From: Rhodococcus pyridinivorans
GTDB lineage: Bacteria > Actinomycetota > Actinomycetes > Mycobacteriales > Mycobacteriaceae
DNA length: 64,000 nt
Direction: 5' to 3'
Assembly (NCBI RefSeq): GCF_900105195.1
Contig: NZ_FNRX01000001.1
Span: 62,001 to 126,000, forward strand
Each line of letters opens with the position of its first letter. The stretch's first letter is position 1. The translations under genes and the position numbers were made by a program. Below, one piece after another: positions 33,735 to 43,933 of this stretch. Under the pieces are notes generated by a model. It worked only from the letters and a program-made list of their open reading frames with translations, was not told the origin of the DNA and made no database searches.

Positions 33735-36350
33735 TTGCCCGTACAGTTGTACTTCTTGAAGCGAGTGGAAGGTTATGCAGAGTTGACGGCACCTGACGAA
33801 GCACTAGATTTCGACGAGCGACTCGCTGCATTCGAATCGACGCGGTTTACCGAGCTACGCCCTGGTCAGCGTCAGGTGCTTGCAGCCTACGCAGCAGATC
33901 ACCGGGATACGCCAGACCTAGCTATTGAGATGCCAACTGGCGAAGGCAAGACTCTAGTCGCCCTGATGATCGCCGACTACGCACTCGATCGAGGTTACTC
34001 CGCGGCTTACTTAACGGGCACTCGTCAGCTTGCGGAACGGGTCGCAACCGAAGCCGAGGCATTAGGACTCGATGTAGTCCGCTTCGCAGGCAAAGACTAC
34101 GGCGGAGCGAAGCTCGACGATTATCACCAAGCCCAAGTCGTCGGCGTCATGAACTACTGGGTGTACTTCAATGCAAGTCCTGTTCCAAAGCCTGCGGATC
34201 TTGTCATCCTTGATGACGCCCACCTGGCGGAACAGCCCGTGAGCAGCATCCAAACACTTCGCATTCCTGACAAGGCAGGTGATGCCCGCAATCTTTACCG
34301 CATGATCTGCGGTTTGGTGATCGCTCATACCGACTCCTACCCAGGTCTACGTGCTATGCAGGACGGAACCGCGCTACCCGGTACCCCACCCGAGCTGCTG
34401 TCTTTCAAGGATTGGAAGACACTGGAGGATCGAACGAGGGCCGCCATCGAGTCATCCCCGTTCATCGAGAAGAAGGAGGTCAAGTACGTTTGGCCAATAA
34501 TTCGGGATCGACTCTCGCGATGTGGCGTACTGATCGGACCTTCCGGCATTGAAATCCGTCCGTACCACCCACCAACAACGTTGAACAAGTGGTACTCGCA
34601 GGCGAAGCAACGGATTTATCTGTCGGCGACTCTCGGAACTATGGACGACTTACAACGACGTGTGGGTGGACGACCGATCACTCGTCTGTCCACCGTTGAG
34701 CCTCTGCAGAGCGGTGCAACTGGTGATCGGATCTTCTTGTTAAACCCGAGCTCGGAGGATGCACTCGCTCCGCAGGTCTTCGCCTGGGCGTTGGAACAGT
34801 CGAAGAAAGCCGGCGGACGAGCAGCATGGTTGTGTTCCAGCCATCCGGAAGCCGAGACCTTAGAAGAGAAGCTGGTCGAGGAAGGGATGAGCGTTTACCG
34901 CCTCAAGCCGGGTGATGACACGCAGTTCGATTCGTGGACTCGGGCCGCTGACGGGCACCTCGTTACAGCCGGCCGTTACGACGGACTCGACTTCGCAGGG
35001 GACCTGTGCAAGCTGGTCATCATCCCGACTGTGCCTCAAGCGAGCAGTGAATTCGAGCGGTTCGTTGTCGCCTACCTCGGTGATGCAAGTTTCATGCGAC
35101 ATCGGGTGGGTCAACGTGTCACCCAGGCTCTCGGACGAGCAAACCGAGAACCTACGGACCGATCGATGTACTTAGGCTTAGATCCCTTATTTGCACAGAT
35201 CCTCGCTGATCCAACAGTCCGGCAATCGATCCCCGACGGAGCTTCCCCGATCGTGCGAGAAGCGCTGCAAATTTACGAGACTGGTTGGGCCGGTACGCAA
35301 GAGGCGTGCAACGAATTTTGGTCCCAGACCGTAACAACTGGGCCGATGATTCCACCATCGGGGCCGTCGCGTAGACGAAGGCCAGGCCGAAACGCCGGAG
35401 GAAGCAGCACCGTATCGAGTGCCGATCATGAGGTCACCGCTGTAGCCGACCTGTGGCTCAGCGACTACAAAGAGGCAGCTAAAAAGGCCCGCGAGGCCTC
35501 AGCCATGTTGGCTGAGGCTGGCGAAGCGGAGCATGCCGCCTTTTGGCGATACGTTGAGGCTCACGCGCACTTCGTTGGCGAGGACTACGTCGCTACGCGT
35601 GCAGCATTAGAAGACGCAACCCGAGATGGTCCGCGCACGACCTGGTTCCTGCGCCTAAGGCGTACTATCGCCGATCTCGAAGGTCAGAGCGGCCCGGCCG
35701 ACGATAGCGATCGGCTCTTCTTAGTTTGGGATGAATGGCGACGTGAAGCAGGACCACGTCTGCAAAAAACGCTTTCGCAAGGTCGTGTTTCTCTTGCAGG
35801 GACTCACAACCAACAGTGTGAAGGGTTGCGTGTCTTGGCGCGGTTGGCAGGTGCCACAGGCGAATTGCCTCCCAAGAACGAACAGAGCGCCACCGACTGT
35901 CGTTGGACATGGTCTACGACGAAAAAATCGGAGCGACGAGTCTGGGAAGTGAAGACCGTACCGAACGGTACCCCTTCACCCCTGAGTCGAGGCGACGTCA
36001 ATCAACTACTTGGGCAGATTCAGGTCGACACGACGCGGTCACCGAACGCTCGTGTCTTGGGGTGTCTGTTGACCCCCTCTACCGAGGTGACGCCTGATGC
36101 CCAGGAAGCAGCACGCGACAAGATTGCACTGATAAATCACGATGCTGTACTCAGGCTGTACGACCTTCTGGCTGACCGAATTATCCAGTACGACTCTCTC
36201 TGTGAAGATGACAGTGCGGATGCTCGGGGTACTGCTCGTACCGCGGTGGAAGCTCGCCTACCCGACGCCCGATGGCTGGGCTCATTTCTTAGCCCCTCGC
36301 ACGGAAAGCTCCTGACAATGAATGATGTTTCCTCGCTGTTCCCTGCTTAA
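33735..36350 (+). CDS. DEAD/XPD-like helicase with C-terminal nuclease-like domain
   Basis: An 871-residue protein. Motif I is MPTGEGKT near residue 75, motif II VILDDAH near 158, motif III YLSATLG near 298 and motif VI QALGRANR near 465, which is a superfamily 2 helicase closest in shape to XPD/DinG-type enzymes. The last 200 residues contain DCRW followed by VWEVKT, consistent with a PD-(D/E)xK nuclease. Base composition is visibly less GC-rich than in the transfer genes. The start is unsure (TTG 33735, TTG 33756 or GTG 33765). It is convergent with the type I restriction operon and probably part of the same imported defence cargo. Confidence 0.7.
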   Translation: MPVQLYFLKRVEGYAELTAPDEALDFDERLAAFESTRFTELRPGQRQVLAAYAADHRDTPDLAIEMPTGEGKTLVALMIADYALDRGYSAAYLTGTRQLAERVATEAEALGLDVVRFAGKDYGGAKLDDYHQAQVVGVMNYWVYFNASPVPKPADLVILDDAHLAEQPVSSIQTLRIPDKAGDARNLYRMICGLVIAHTDSYPGLRAMQDGTALPGTPPELLSFKDWKTLEDRTRAAIESSPFIEKKEVKYVWPIIRDRLSRCGVLIGPSGIEIRPYHPPTTLNKWYSQAKQRIYLSATLGTMDDLQRRVGGRPITRLSTVEPLQSGATGDRIFLLNPSSEDALAPQVFAWALEQSKKAGGRAAWLCSSHPEAETLEEKLVEEGMSVYRLKPGDDTQFDSWTRAADGHLVTAGRYDGLDFAGDLCKLVIIPTVPQASSEFERFVVAYLGDASFMRHRVGQRVTQALGRANREPTDRSMYLGLDPLFAQILADPTVRQSIPDGASPIVREALQIYETGWAGTQEACNEFWSQTVTTGPMIPPSGPSRRRRPGRNAGGSSTVSSADHEVTAVADLWLSDYKEAAKKAREASAMLAEAGEAEHAAFWRYVEAHAHFVGEDYVATRAALEDATRDGPRTTWFLRLRRTIADLEGQSGPADDSDRLFLVWDEWRREAGPRLQKTLSQGRVSLAGTHNQQCEGLRVLARLAGATGELPPKNEQSATDCRWTWSTTKKSERRVWEVKTVPNGTPSPLSRGDVNQLLGQIQVDTTRSPNARVLGCLLTPSTEVTPDAQEAARDKIALINHDAVLRLYDLLADRIIQYDSLCEDDSADARGTARTAVEARLPDARWLGSFLSPSHGKLLTMNDVSSLFPA

Positions 36351-36448
36351 CGAAGCACACGTTGCGGATATCAGCGACTAGGGAGCGGCGAGGCCACCTC
36401 GTTGTCGGCGTTGAGCCCGGTTCGATCGCGGCGGCGATCCTTGGCTGG

Positions 36449-39400
36449 CTACTGATCGATCGCCGCCTCGTAGAAGGCATCCGCAAGGGCCATGATGACA
36501 GCATTTATGGCGGGTCCGTCGCTGAAGAAATAGTCGGCCATGGTGTTGTGGGCTTCCTGGTTGTCGACGACTGCTTCGGTGACCGCGGCTTGGAAGTCCT
36601 GCGATTCCATGAACTGCTTTTTCGAGTTCACTTTGGTCTGGTTGACCAGGTCCGGATAGTCGAGCAGCCGCTGCACCAGTCCATGCACGAACTCCCGTAT
36701 CTGTGACTGGGTGAAGACTTCGGCACCGAACAGGTCGTTCATCTTGTCGATGACGACCTGGAGCGCAACGTACTTCGGCTCTTTCCGGGTTCCAGTGCCG
36801 GCAGCACTGATGCCCTTGAGCTGACCGTCGCCGGTGAGGGAGATATCGATTACGTCCGCCTTGGTGTGCTTGACCCCAACCAGAACCACGTCGGAAAGAT
36901 CGACCTCCGCGGCCCAGGAGGACTCTGCGATGACCTTGTCGAGCAGCCGCAGGAAAATCGACAGCATCTCCATGTACGGGTCGCCGTAGTCGACGATCTG
37001 GCTCATAAAGTCGTAGAGCCGGACGTAGGTGGCGACGTCCTTGCGGAACAGGTCGAGGGTGTTGAGGGTGACTTTGTCGTCGGCCTCAAGCGCCGCCGCG
37101 TAACGGCGAGCAAATTCGTGCTTGGGACTGCTCATCGCAGACGACAGAGCGTTGTTGCCCTTGCGGGTAACCCACAGTTCGGCGACCTCGCGTACTTGCT
37201 CCGGGGCGTAGATTCCGGCCTGATCGAGCTTCGTGGCGAGGTGGACAACGACGTACGGGTCGGTCTCAGTCTCCAGAGTCGCATTGGTGAAGTACGGCTC
37301 GAACGAAGCCCGGATGTCCTCGGGCTTGTTCACGAAGTCGATGACGAACGTCTTGCGCTTCTGCTCCCCACTCGCGGTGCGATGGGTGCGGTTGAGCCGA
37401 GAGAGCGTTTGCACGGCGGTGACCCCGGAGAGCTTCTTGTCGACGTACATCGCCGACAGCAGGGGCTGGTCGAAACCGGTCTGGAACTTGTTGGCAACCA
37501 GCATGATCTTGTACGTCTCGCCCTTGAATGCTGCGGCCAGATCCGAGCCGGCCCCGGGATTCAGGTTGGCTTCGGTGAACTCGTCGTCCTTGCTTGGCTG
37601 CGGTCCCCAGTCCGAAGCCCACTGTTCGTCCTCGTCCATCGTCACCGAGCCGGAGAAGGCGACCAGGGTGCGGTAGTTGTACGAGGCGTCCACAGCGGCC
37701 CGTTTGGCGATGTAGGCGTCGATCGCCTTCTTGTACTTCACCGCGGCCTTGCGCGAGTCGGTCACGACCATCGCCTTCGCCTTGCCTTCGAGCAGGTGGG
37801 CGACATTGGTATGGAAGTGCTCGACGATAATCTGCACCTTCTGGCTGATGTTGGTGGGGTGCAGCTTCACCCACCGCATCAGTCCCTTACGTGCTGCGGA
37901 TTCTTCCACGTCGCCACCGTCGCCGCTCTCGGCCTTGCCGGCGATCTTCAGCGCGGTGTCATAGGTCTGATAACCCTTGAGCACATCGAGGATGTAGCCC
38001 TCCTCGATCGCTTGGCGCATCGAGTAGAGGTGGAACTCGACTCGCTTCCCGTCAGGACCTTTACGGCCGAACAGCTCAAGGGTCTTGTTCTTCGGTGTGG
38101 CCGTGAACGCAAAGAAGGAAACGTTCTCTGACTCGGCCCGCTCGGTCATCTCCGAGGCGAGAATCGTCTCGACATCGATCTCACCGCCCTCTTCAATCTC
38201 CTTGACCTCCTCCGCAGTCAGGACGGCTTTGAGCTTGGAGGACATCTGGCCGGACTGGGAAGAGTGCGCTTCGTCTGCGATGACAGCGAATCGTCGTCCC
38301 TTGAGCGACGATTCCTCCCGGATCTCGTGGAGGGCGTGGGGGAAGGTCTGCACCGTCACCGCGATGATCAGCTCCCCGTTCTTGAGCGCGGTCGCCAGCA
38401 GCCCGGATTTCGATTTCGCCCCGGCCTTACGGACGTCCTCCGGGCTGATCGTGGCCACGATCTTCCCTGACCCGTCGATCTGCCGGATCGCCTCCTGGAG
38501 CTGCCCGTCGAGCACGGTGCGGTCGACGACCACGATCACCGAGTCGAACACTTTCTCGTCGTCGATATGCAGACGAGCGAGGCGGTGAGCTGTCCAGGCG
38601 ATGGTGTTGGTTTTCCCCGATCCGGCGGAGTGTTCGATCAGGTAACGCTGTCCCACGCCTTCTTCGCGCACCGCAGCGACGATGTTTGTCACGGCCTCCC
38701 ATTGGTGGAAGCGGGGGAAGAGCATGCTCGTTCGCCGTACCGACGTCCCGGTCGCGACGTCCCACTCCTGCTTGGTTTCGACGATCATCAGCCGGCCGAT
38801 GATGGTGAGCCAGGCGTGTTTTTCCCAGACCCGTTCCCACAGGTACGCGGTCGCCGATCGTCCGCCCTCTGCGGGAGGGTTTCCCGCGCCACCCTTGTAT
38901 CCCATGTTGAACGGCAAGAAGTGTGTCTTTTCGCCTTCGAGGCGAGTGGTCATCGCGGCCAGGTCGTTGGATACAGCAAAGTGCACCAGCGCTCGGTGTC
39001 CGAACGACAGCAGCGGCTCGGGCCGGCCGTTGGTCAGCGGATGACGGTCCTTGCGGTACTGGTTGATCGCCTCGTCAAGGGACTGGGTGAAGTCGGTCTT
39101 GAGCTCAACGGTGGCGACCGGGATGCCATTGACGAAGAAGACCAGGTCGATACAGCGCTGATCGGCGGTGGAAAAATGTACCTGCCGCATCACCCGTACC
39201 CGCATGGCCGCGTATTGAGCGTTGGTGGTCGCGTTCAGGCTGGTCTCGGGGCGGAACTGTGCCATCTTCAACCGGCCACCGCCGATGTACTGCACCCCGT
39301 TGCGGAGGATGTTCAACGTCCCACCACCATGTTCGAGTGGCTTGTCCAGCGCCGCGGTCAGCACGTCGAGGAACTTCGCCTTCGAACCCGCAGCCTTCAA

Positions 39401-39574
39401 CGCCTTCTCATAGGCCGCCTGCTGGGTCTCCTGCAGCCAGGCGAATAGATCCTCTGGGAAGAGCGCCCGTTCCCGGTCGTAGCCGGTGTCGTTTGCTGAA
39501 TAGAGCCATCCATGGTCAGCCAGGTACGCGCAGATCTCGGACTCGAAGACGACCTCGTTGTGATCGGCCATCAC
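36449..39574 (-). CDS. hsdR: Type I restriction enzyme R subunit
   Basis: A 1041-residue HsdR. The N-terminal nuclease domain has CIDLVFFVNGIPVATVELKT (D...ExK) near residue 140. The motor domain has Walker A HSAGSGKTN near 315, DEAHSSQSG near 430 and QTLSRLNRTH near 725. It translocates DNA and cuts it at a distance from unmodified sites when complexed with HsdM and HsdS. Its ATG overlaps the hsdS stop by 4 bp, making it the last gene of hsdM-hsdS-hsdR. The frame is intact from start to stop. Confidence 0.95.
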   Translation of the reverse strand: MMADHNEVVFESEICAYLADHGWLYSANDTGYDRERALFPEDLFAWLQETQQAAYEKALKAAGSKAKFLDVLTAALDKPLEHGGGTLNILRNGVQYIGGGRLKMAQFRPETSLNATTNAQYAAMRVRVMRQVHFSTADQRCIDLVFFVNGIPVATVELKTDFTQSLDEAINQYRKDRHPLTNGRPEPLLSFGHRALVHFAVSNDLAAMTTRLEGEKTHFLPFNMGYKGGAGNPPAEGGRSATAYLWERVWEKHAWLTIIGRLMIVETKQEWDVATGTSVRRTSMLFPRFHQWEAVTNIVAAVREEGVGQRYLIEHSAGSGKTNTIAWTAHRLARLHIDDEKVFDSVIVVVDRTVLDGQLQEAIRQIDGSGKIVATISPEDVRKAGAKSKSGLLATALKNGELIIAVTVQTFPHALHEIREESSLKGRRFAVIADEAHSSQSGQMSSKLKAVLTAEEVKEIEEGGEIDVETILASEMTERAESENVSFFAFTATPKNKTLELFGRKGPDGKRVEFHLYSMRQAIEEGYILDVLKGYQTYDTALKIAGKAESGDGGDVEESAARKGLMRWVKLHPTNISQKVQIIVEHFHTNVAHLLEGKAKAMVVTDSRKAAVKYKKAIDAYIAKRAAVDASYNYRTLVAFSGSVTMDEDEQWASDWGPQPSKDDEFTEANLNPGAGSDLAAAFKGETYKIMLVANKFQTGFDQPLLSAMYVDKKLSGVTAVQTLSRLNRTHRTASGEQKRKTFVIDFVNKPEDIRASFEPYFTNATLETETDPYVVVHLATKLDQAGIYAPEQVREVAELWVTRKGNNALSSAMSSPKHEFARRYAAALEADDKVTLNTLDLFRKDVATYVRLYDFMSQIVDYGDPYMEMLSIFLRLLDKVIAESSWAAEVDLSDVVLVGVKHTKADVIDISLTGDGQLKGISAAGTGTRKEPKYVALQVVIDKMNDLFGAEVFTQSQIREFVHGLVQRLLDYPDLVNQTKVNSKKQFMESQDFQAAVTEAVVDNQEAHNTMADYFFSDGPAINAVIMALADAFYEAAIDQ

Positions 39575-40803
39575 GCCGTCGCTCGCACGTCAATCTGTCC
39601 CGTCACGGCGGCGGTAATCAGCGCCGCCCGGCGCTCACTAGCGAGCTCGATCAATCGCTCCGTCTCGGCCACAAGCTGATCAATCCTTGCTGTCTCTCTC
39701 TTCAAGTACGCCATTAGCCGGCGCTGTTCCTCCACAGAAGGTAGGTGCATCGGGAGATTCACGATGTCGGACTGGCTGATGTTGACCATGGATTGGCTCG
39801 CACCGGTGGCCATCAATTCGATCAGATCGCGCCATCTACGACTTCCAAGCACTGCCGCTACGAACTGCGAATCGGCTCGGCGCTTATCGATTGTGAAGGC
39901 GTAGAGCTTGTCACACAGCATGAGGCGCGGGAACTCTCCATCAACCACCGCTGCACTGCCAACAAGTTCTCGGGTATTGGCGCGCGACACAAGGAGATCA
40001 CCTTGAGCCACAACGATCTCCGGGCGTGGTATTTCGTCCTCCGGCAGCTCCTTGTTCTCCATCGGACGAAAGCGACCACCGTTCGCCGCTCCAGCCTTGA
40101 GGACGGCCCAAGTCTCAACACCATCGGCCGGCCAAGAGCAACATTGCGGACTCCACCCCTGTCTGATTGACCTGATCAGGTGCTTTAGTCGCATCCCCGA
40201 GGTATCGACAGTCGCAACAGCCTCCTCAACTACCGCCCGTCGACGTTCGTGGAGCATCTCGATCAGACGCTGCTGCTCTTTGATGAGCGTGTCGATCCGG
40301 GCGATCTCACCGTCTAAGTAGTCGGTGATCGCGCGCTGTTCGTTCAGCGAAGGAATGGCGAATGGCATGTCTGCGATCATCGACCTGCGGACTGAGTCCA
40401 CCGTCGACTTGGCGCTCCCATCCAAGGCCATCAGATGAAACAGGTTGCTGAAGGCGTAGTAGAAGAACTCCGGGGTCACTCGTCGAAAGTTGTCGAGTAC
40501 ATACACGCGCTGGTGCGCCATGAATCGACCAGCGACGAGGTGGAACACCTTGGCGACTCCTGCCCCATCGCCCGCAGTGAGCACCGCAATGGTGTCGAAC
40601 TCCCACTTGTCTGACAGAAGCGGAGCGTCAGACCGGACGTAGAAAGGAAACGCACCTTCAGGATCCGCATCAACAGTGTCGCCACTCCCTGTTCGGATGC
40701 GGACAAGGTGACGCGCTCTGACAACTTCCCAATGCTCCGGAACGCGGGCGAACGTTTGGCGCCTCTCATCCCTGTAGGACGGATACGGCCCAAGGACGCT
40801 CAC
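39571..40803 (-). CDS. hsdS: Type I restriction enzyme specificity subunit
   Basis: A 410-residue HsdS with two target-recognition domains, each followed by a conserved helix: EQRAITDYLDGEIARIDTLI near 190 and EEQRRLMAYLKRETARIDQL near 375. These half-repeats define a bipartite recognition site. It starts at GTG 40803, overlapping the hsdM stop by 4 bp. Codon use and third-position GC are less extreme than in hsdM, as is usual for hsdS genes that exchange recognition domains. Confidence 0.93.
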   Translation of the reverse strand: MSVLGPYPSYRDERRQTFARVPEHWEVVRARHLVRIRTGSGDTVDADPEGAFPFYVRSDAPLLSDKWEFDTIAVLTAGDGAGVAKVFHLVAGRFMAHQRVYVLDNFRRVTPEFFYYAFSNLFHLMALDGSAKSTVDSVRRSMIADMPFAIPSLNEQRAITDYLDGEIARIDTLIKEQQRLIEMLHERRRAVVEEAVATVDTSGMRLKHLIRSIRQGWSPQCCSWPADGVETWAVLKAGAANGGRFRPMENKELPEDEIPRPEIVVAQGDLLVSRANTRELVGSAAVVDGEFPRLMLCDKLYAFTIDKRRADSQFVAAVLGSRRWRDLIELMATGASQSMVNISQSDIVNLPMHLPSVEEQRRLMAYLKRETARIDQLVAETERLIELASERRAALITAAVTGQIDVRATA

Positions 40804-42545
40804 TGCTCGACCTCCCTGAGAAGGTCGAGGATCTTGGCGACTTGCTTCTCCAGGTCGGCATCGATCTGAGCAAGGGGGCGGGGTGGAACGTACTTGTAAA
40901 AGTGGCGGGTGAAGGGGATCTCGTAGCCGGTTTTGACCTTGCCCCACTCGATCCAGGCATCGGGGACGTGCGGCTTCACCTCGGCGTCGAAGTATGCCTG
41001 GATCACCTCGGTTTTGGCTGTGGCGCCAGCGGTCGAGCCACCGTAGGTGAACGGGACATTCTCGGTGTCGCGCTTCTTCGCATCCGGTTTGGGCTTGCCC
41101 TTCCGATCGACGATCGGCTTCTCGTCCTCGTCGACGAGGGGACGCTCGACGGTGACGGTCCAGTAACCGAACTCGTCGGTGCGCAGCACCTTGGAGTAGT
41201 GCGGGTCGGCGTCGGTGAAGTCGGCGTACAACTTCACAATCTGGTCGCGGTCGGCGTTGCTGATCTCGCGATTCTTTGACCCGAGGCTCTTGCGCATCTT
41301 GGTCCAGAACGAAGTGCCGTCGATGAGCTGGACCAGGTCCTTGCGGTCGGGGTGTTTGGTGTTGTCGAGGATCCAGATATACGTGGCGATCCCGGTGTTG
41401 AAGAACATGTTGGTCGGCAGGGCGACGATTGCTTCGACCAGGTCGTTCTCCAGCAGCCATTTGCGGATGTTTGAGGGGCCGGACTCCGCCGCGCCGGTGA
41501 AGAGCGGCGAGCCGTTCATGACGATGCCGACACGGCCGCCGCCGTCCTCGGGTGCTCGCATCTTGTGAGCCAGGTGGAGCAGGAAGAGCATCTGCCCGTC
41601 CGAGGTCGCCGGCAGACCGGGGGCGAACCGGCCGTAAGGACCCGCTTCGTCGCGCTCTTTCGTGACCGTCTTGGCGTATTGCTTCCAGTCCACACCGTAC
41701 GGCGGGTTGGACATGCAGAAGTCGAAGTGACGATCCGTGAACGCGTCGTCGGTAAGCGTATTGCCGAAGGCGATGTTGGTCGCGTCGTGCCCCTTGGCCA
41801 ACAGGTCGGACTTGCAGATCGCGTACGACTGCGGGTTGTACTCCTGGCCGTACAGGCTCAGCTTCGCGTCGGGGTTCTGTGCGAGTAGATGCTCCTCGGC
41901 CAAGGCGAGCATGCCGCCGGTGCCCGCGGTGGGGTCGTACAGCGTACGGACGATCCCGGCCTCGGTCAGATCGACGTCTTTCTCGGCGAACAGCAGATCC
42001 ACCAGCAGCCGGATCGCGTCCCGCGGGGTGTAGTGGTCACCGGAGGTCTCGTTCGCGGCCTCGTTGAACCTGCGGATGATGTACTCGAACGCATCGCCCA
42101 TGTCGGCGTTAGAAACTACGTCCGGATGCAGATCGATGGCCTTGAACGAAGTGATGATCTCGCGCAGCAGCTCTGCCTTCTCCAGAGCGAGGATCTCCTT
42201 CTTGAAGTCGAAGTACTCGAACACGTCGACATCGGGTGAGAACCTGTCGATGTAGTCGGCCAGGTTGTCCGCCAACCCGTCGGCGTCCTGGAGGAGATTG
42301 GCGAAGGAGTAGTTCGAGGTGTTGTAGAACGGCCGTCCGGTAGCCTTCTTGACCTCGACCTTGAGACGGTTCGGGTTGTCGTACTTCGCCGCCAGCTCGC
42401 GCACTGTGTCCCGGTCGGGTTCGAGGATGCAGTCGAGCCGGCGCAGGATTGTGAGCGGGAGGATCACGTTGCCGTACTGGTTGGGGCGGTAAGGACCCCG
42501 AAGTTGGTCGGCGATCGACCAGATGAAGCTACCGAGGGTGCTCAC
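40800..42545 (-). CDS. hsdM: Type I restriction enzyme methylase subunit
   Basis: A 581-residue N6-adenine methylase with DPTAGTGGML near residue 207 (SAM site) and MSNPPYGVDWK near 280 (catalytic NPPY), preceded by the N12-class N-terminal domain. GTG 42545 has AAAGGAG five bases upstream. It modifies adenines in the site chosen by HsdS. It is the first gene of the operon; the promoter should lie in the 180-bp gap up to 42729. Confidence 0.95.
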   Translation of the reverse strand: MSTLGSFIWSIADQLRGPYRPNQYGNVILPLTILRRLDCILEPDRDTVRELAAKYDNPNRLKVEVKKATGRPFYNTSNYSFANLLQDADGLADNLADYIDRFSPDVDVFEYFDFKKEILALEKAELLREIITSFKAIDLHPDVVSNADMGDAFEYIIRRFNEAANETSGDHYTPRDAIRLLVDLLFAEKDVDLTEAGIVRTLYDPTAGTGGMLALAEEHLLAQNPDAKLSLYGQEYNPQSYAICKSDLLAKGHDATNIAFGNTLTDDAFTDRHFDFCMSNPPYGVDWKQYAKTVTKERDEAGPYGRFAPGLPATSDGQMLFLLHLAHKMRAPEDGGGRVGIVMNGSPLFTGAAESGPSNIRKWLLENDLVEAIVALPTNMFFNTGIATYIWILDNTKHPDRKDLVQLIDGTSFWTKMRKSLGSKNREISNADRDQIVKLYADFTDADPHYSKVLRTDEFGYWTVTVERPLVDEDEKPIVDRKGKPKPDAKKRDTENVPFTYGGSTAGATAKTEVIQAYFDAEVKPHVPDAWIEWGKVKTGYEIPFTRHFYKYVPPRPLAQIDADLEKQVAKILDLLREVEQ

Positions 42546-42729
42546 AAGGCTCCTTTACAAGGCTTACTCAACTATTGACCCGGACGTCCCGTACGAACAC
42601 GTACGCGCCATCCGACCGGGTGACACACCGGTTGCCGCCGCTGCATCGCAAGAACATCATTGCGCATCGCAACGACGCCCTCGCTTACCGCCAAGTCAAC
42701 AGGACGAATGGGCGCAGACGGAGGAGGGG

Positions 42730-43884
42730 TTAGTACCCGACGGTTGCCTCCTGGCGGCTTTCGAGTCCCAGGTCGGGTTCGAACACTGTCTCGTTGGTGT
42801 GGTCGGGTTGGCGTTCGATGTTGAGCATCTCGGTCACCGAGCGAGGATGGCCGCTCATCGCAGCACCGAGGGCGGACAACAGTTCTTGACTGAGCTGATT
42901 CACATCGACGGGCGAGAGCGCCGGGGCCACCTCATCGTCTCCGTTGACGGGACCGATCGCTGAGGTGATTCCTCGACTGGCCGACTCGAGAACGGACCCG
43001 ATCTTGCTCACGTCGGACCACGTCTTCTGGGCAGGCTGGGTTACCTGTTCCAGCTGGTCGGAGACGTCCGCGTCCGACTCTGCCTCGACCGCTGTCTCTG
43101 CCCGAACTTCCCGCCCGATCTCGTCGGCGGTATCGCCGACGTCAGGGGACTTGGCGAGGTCGATCCCGGTATCCGCCCCAACTTCCTCGGTCTGGGCTCC
43201 AGGGGACTGCTCTTTGATGCTGGACGCCACGTCATTGGAGGGAGTGGGTGTCTCGTCGGCGGTGAGGTGTTTGCGAGACAGGTCGGCGAGCTTGTCGAAC
43301 GGGGGCAGGCTCTTGACCGCGACGTAGCTCAGTGCCAAGGCACCGGCGGCGTCGAAGGCACGCTTGTCGGTCTCGTGGTCGGAGGCGAGGCGTTCGGTGA
43401 TGCGCCGGTCGATCTCCTCGGGAGGCAGCTGCGCCTCGACGTAGCGGGTTTGTTCCTGTCGGTACTGCTGGGCACGCACCGCGTCGAGGCGGGCAGCGTT
43501 GTTTTGGGCGAGCTTCTCCCACTTGCGGGCAGCGGTGGAGTTCTCGCCGCCGAAGTGTCGAGCTGTCGCGGCGGCGGCGAGGATCTGCACGGTGGTCTGG
43601 GTGGCCGGGGAGCCGTGGAAGGCGCCGAGGATGGTCTGCATCGGCTGGGGCCGTGGTGCGTGCCGGCCCTGGCTGCGTTCGGTGTCGACTTTGCGGATGA
43701 ACGCCGCTACGTCGACCACATCCTGTCGTGCCTGTGCCGGTGCGGGCCGTGGTGCTTGTGCCGTTGTGGGTTGGCGCGGTGTTCCATGGCGGCCAGCACG
43801 GGCGTCGATGTACGCGGCCGGATCCTCCGTGGCCATCTGGGGGCGGGTCCGGCGGAATCGGCGGGTGCGGTCGGTGTCAGCCAT
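42730..43884 (-). CDS. Protein encoded downstream of the relaxase, transfer-associated
   Basis: A 384-residue hydrophilic protein. It starts at ATG 43884, with GAGGA nine bases upstream, 50 bp after the relaxase stop. It has an Arg/Pro-rich N-terminus, a central helical region (QILAAAATARHFGGENSTAA, then RKWEKLAQNNAARL) and a long acidic, probably disordered C-terminal half. No catalytic motif is visible. The position after traA suggests a relaxosome or stability role, but I do not recognise the family. Confidence 0.6.
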   Translation of the reverse strand: MADTDRTRRFRRTRPQMATEDPAAYIDARAGRHGTPRQPTTAQAPRPAPAQARQDVVDVAAFIRKVDTERSQGRHAPRPQPMQTILGAFHGSPATQTTVQILAAAATARHFGGENSTAARKWEKLAQNNAARLDAVRAQQYRQEQTRYVEAQLPPEEIDRRITERLASDHETDKRAFDAAGALALSYVAVKSLPPFDKLADLSRKHLTADETPTPSNDVASSIKEQSPGAQTEEVGADTGIDLAKSPDVGDTADEIGREVRAETAVEAESDADVSDQLEQVTQPAQKTWSDVSKIGSVLESASRGITSAIGPVNGDDEVAPALSPVDVNQLSQELLSALGAAMSGHPRSVTEMLNIERQPDHTNETVFEPDLGLESRQEATVGY

Positions 43885-43933
43885 CGGCAGGTGTCCTCGC
43901 TTGTCGTCATCTCGCGGTACTCGTAGGTCGGTC

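Noticed and set aside
36866..38131. Rightward frame opposite hsdR
   Set aside because: HsdR motifs lie on the minus strand; this is an antisense frame caused by codon bias.
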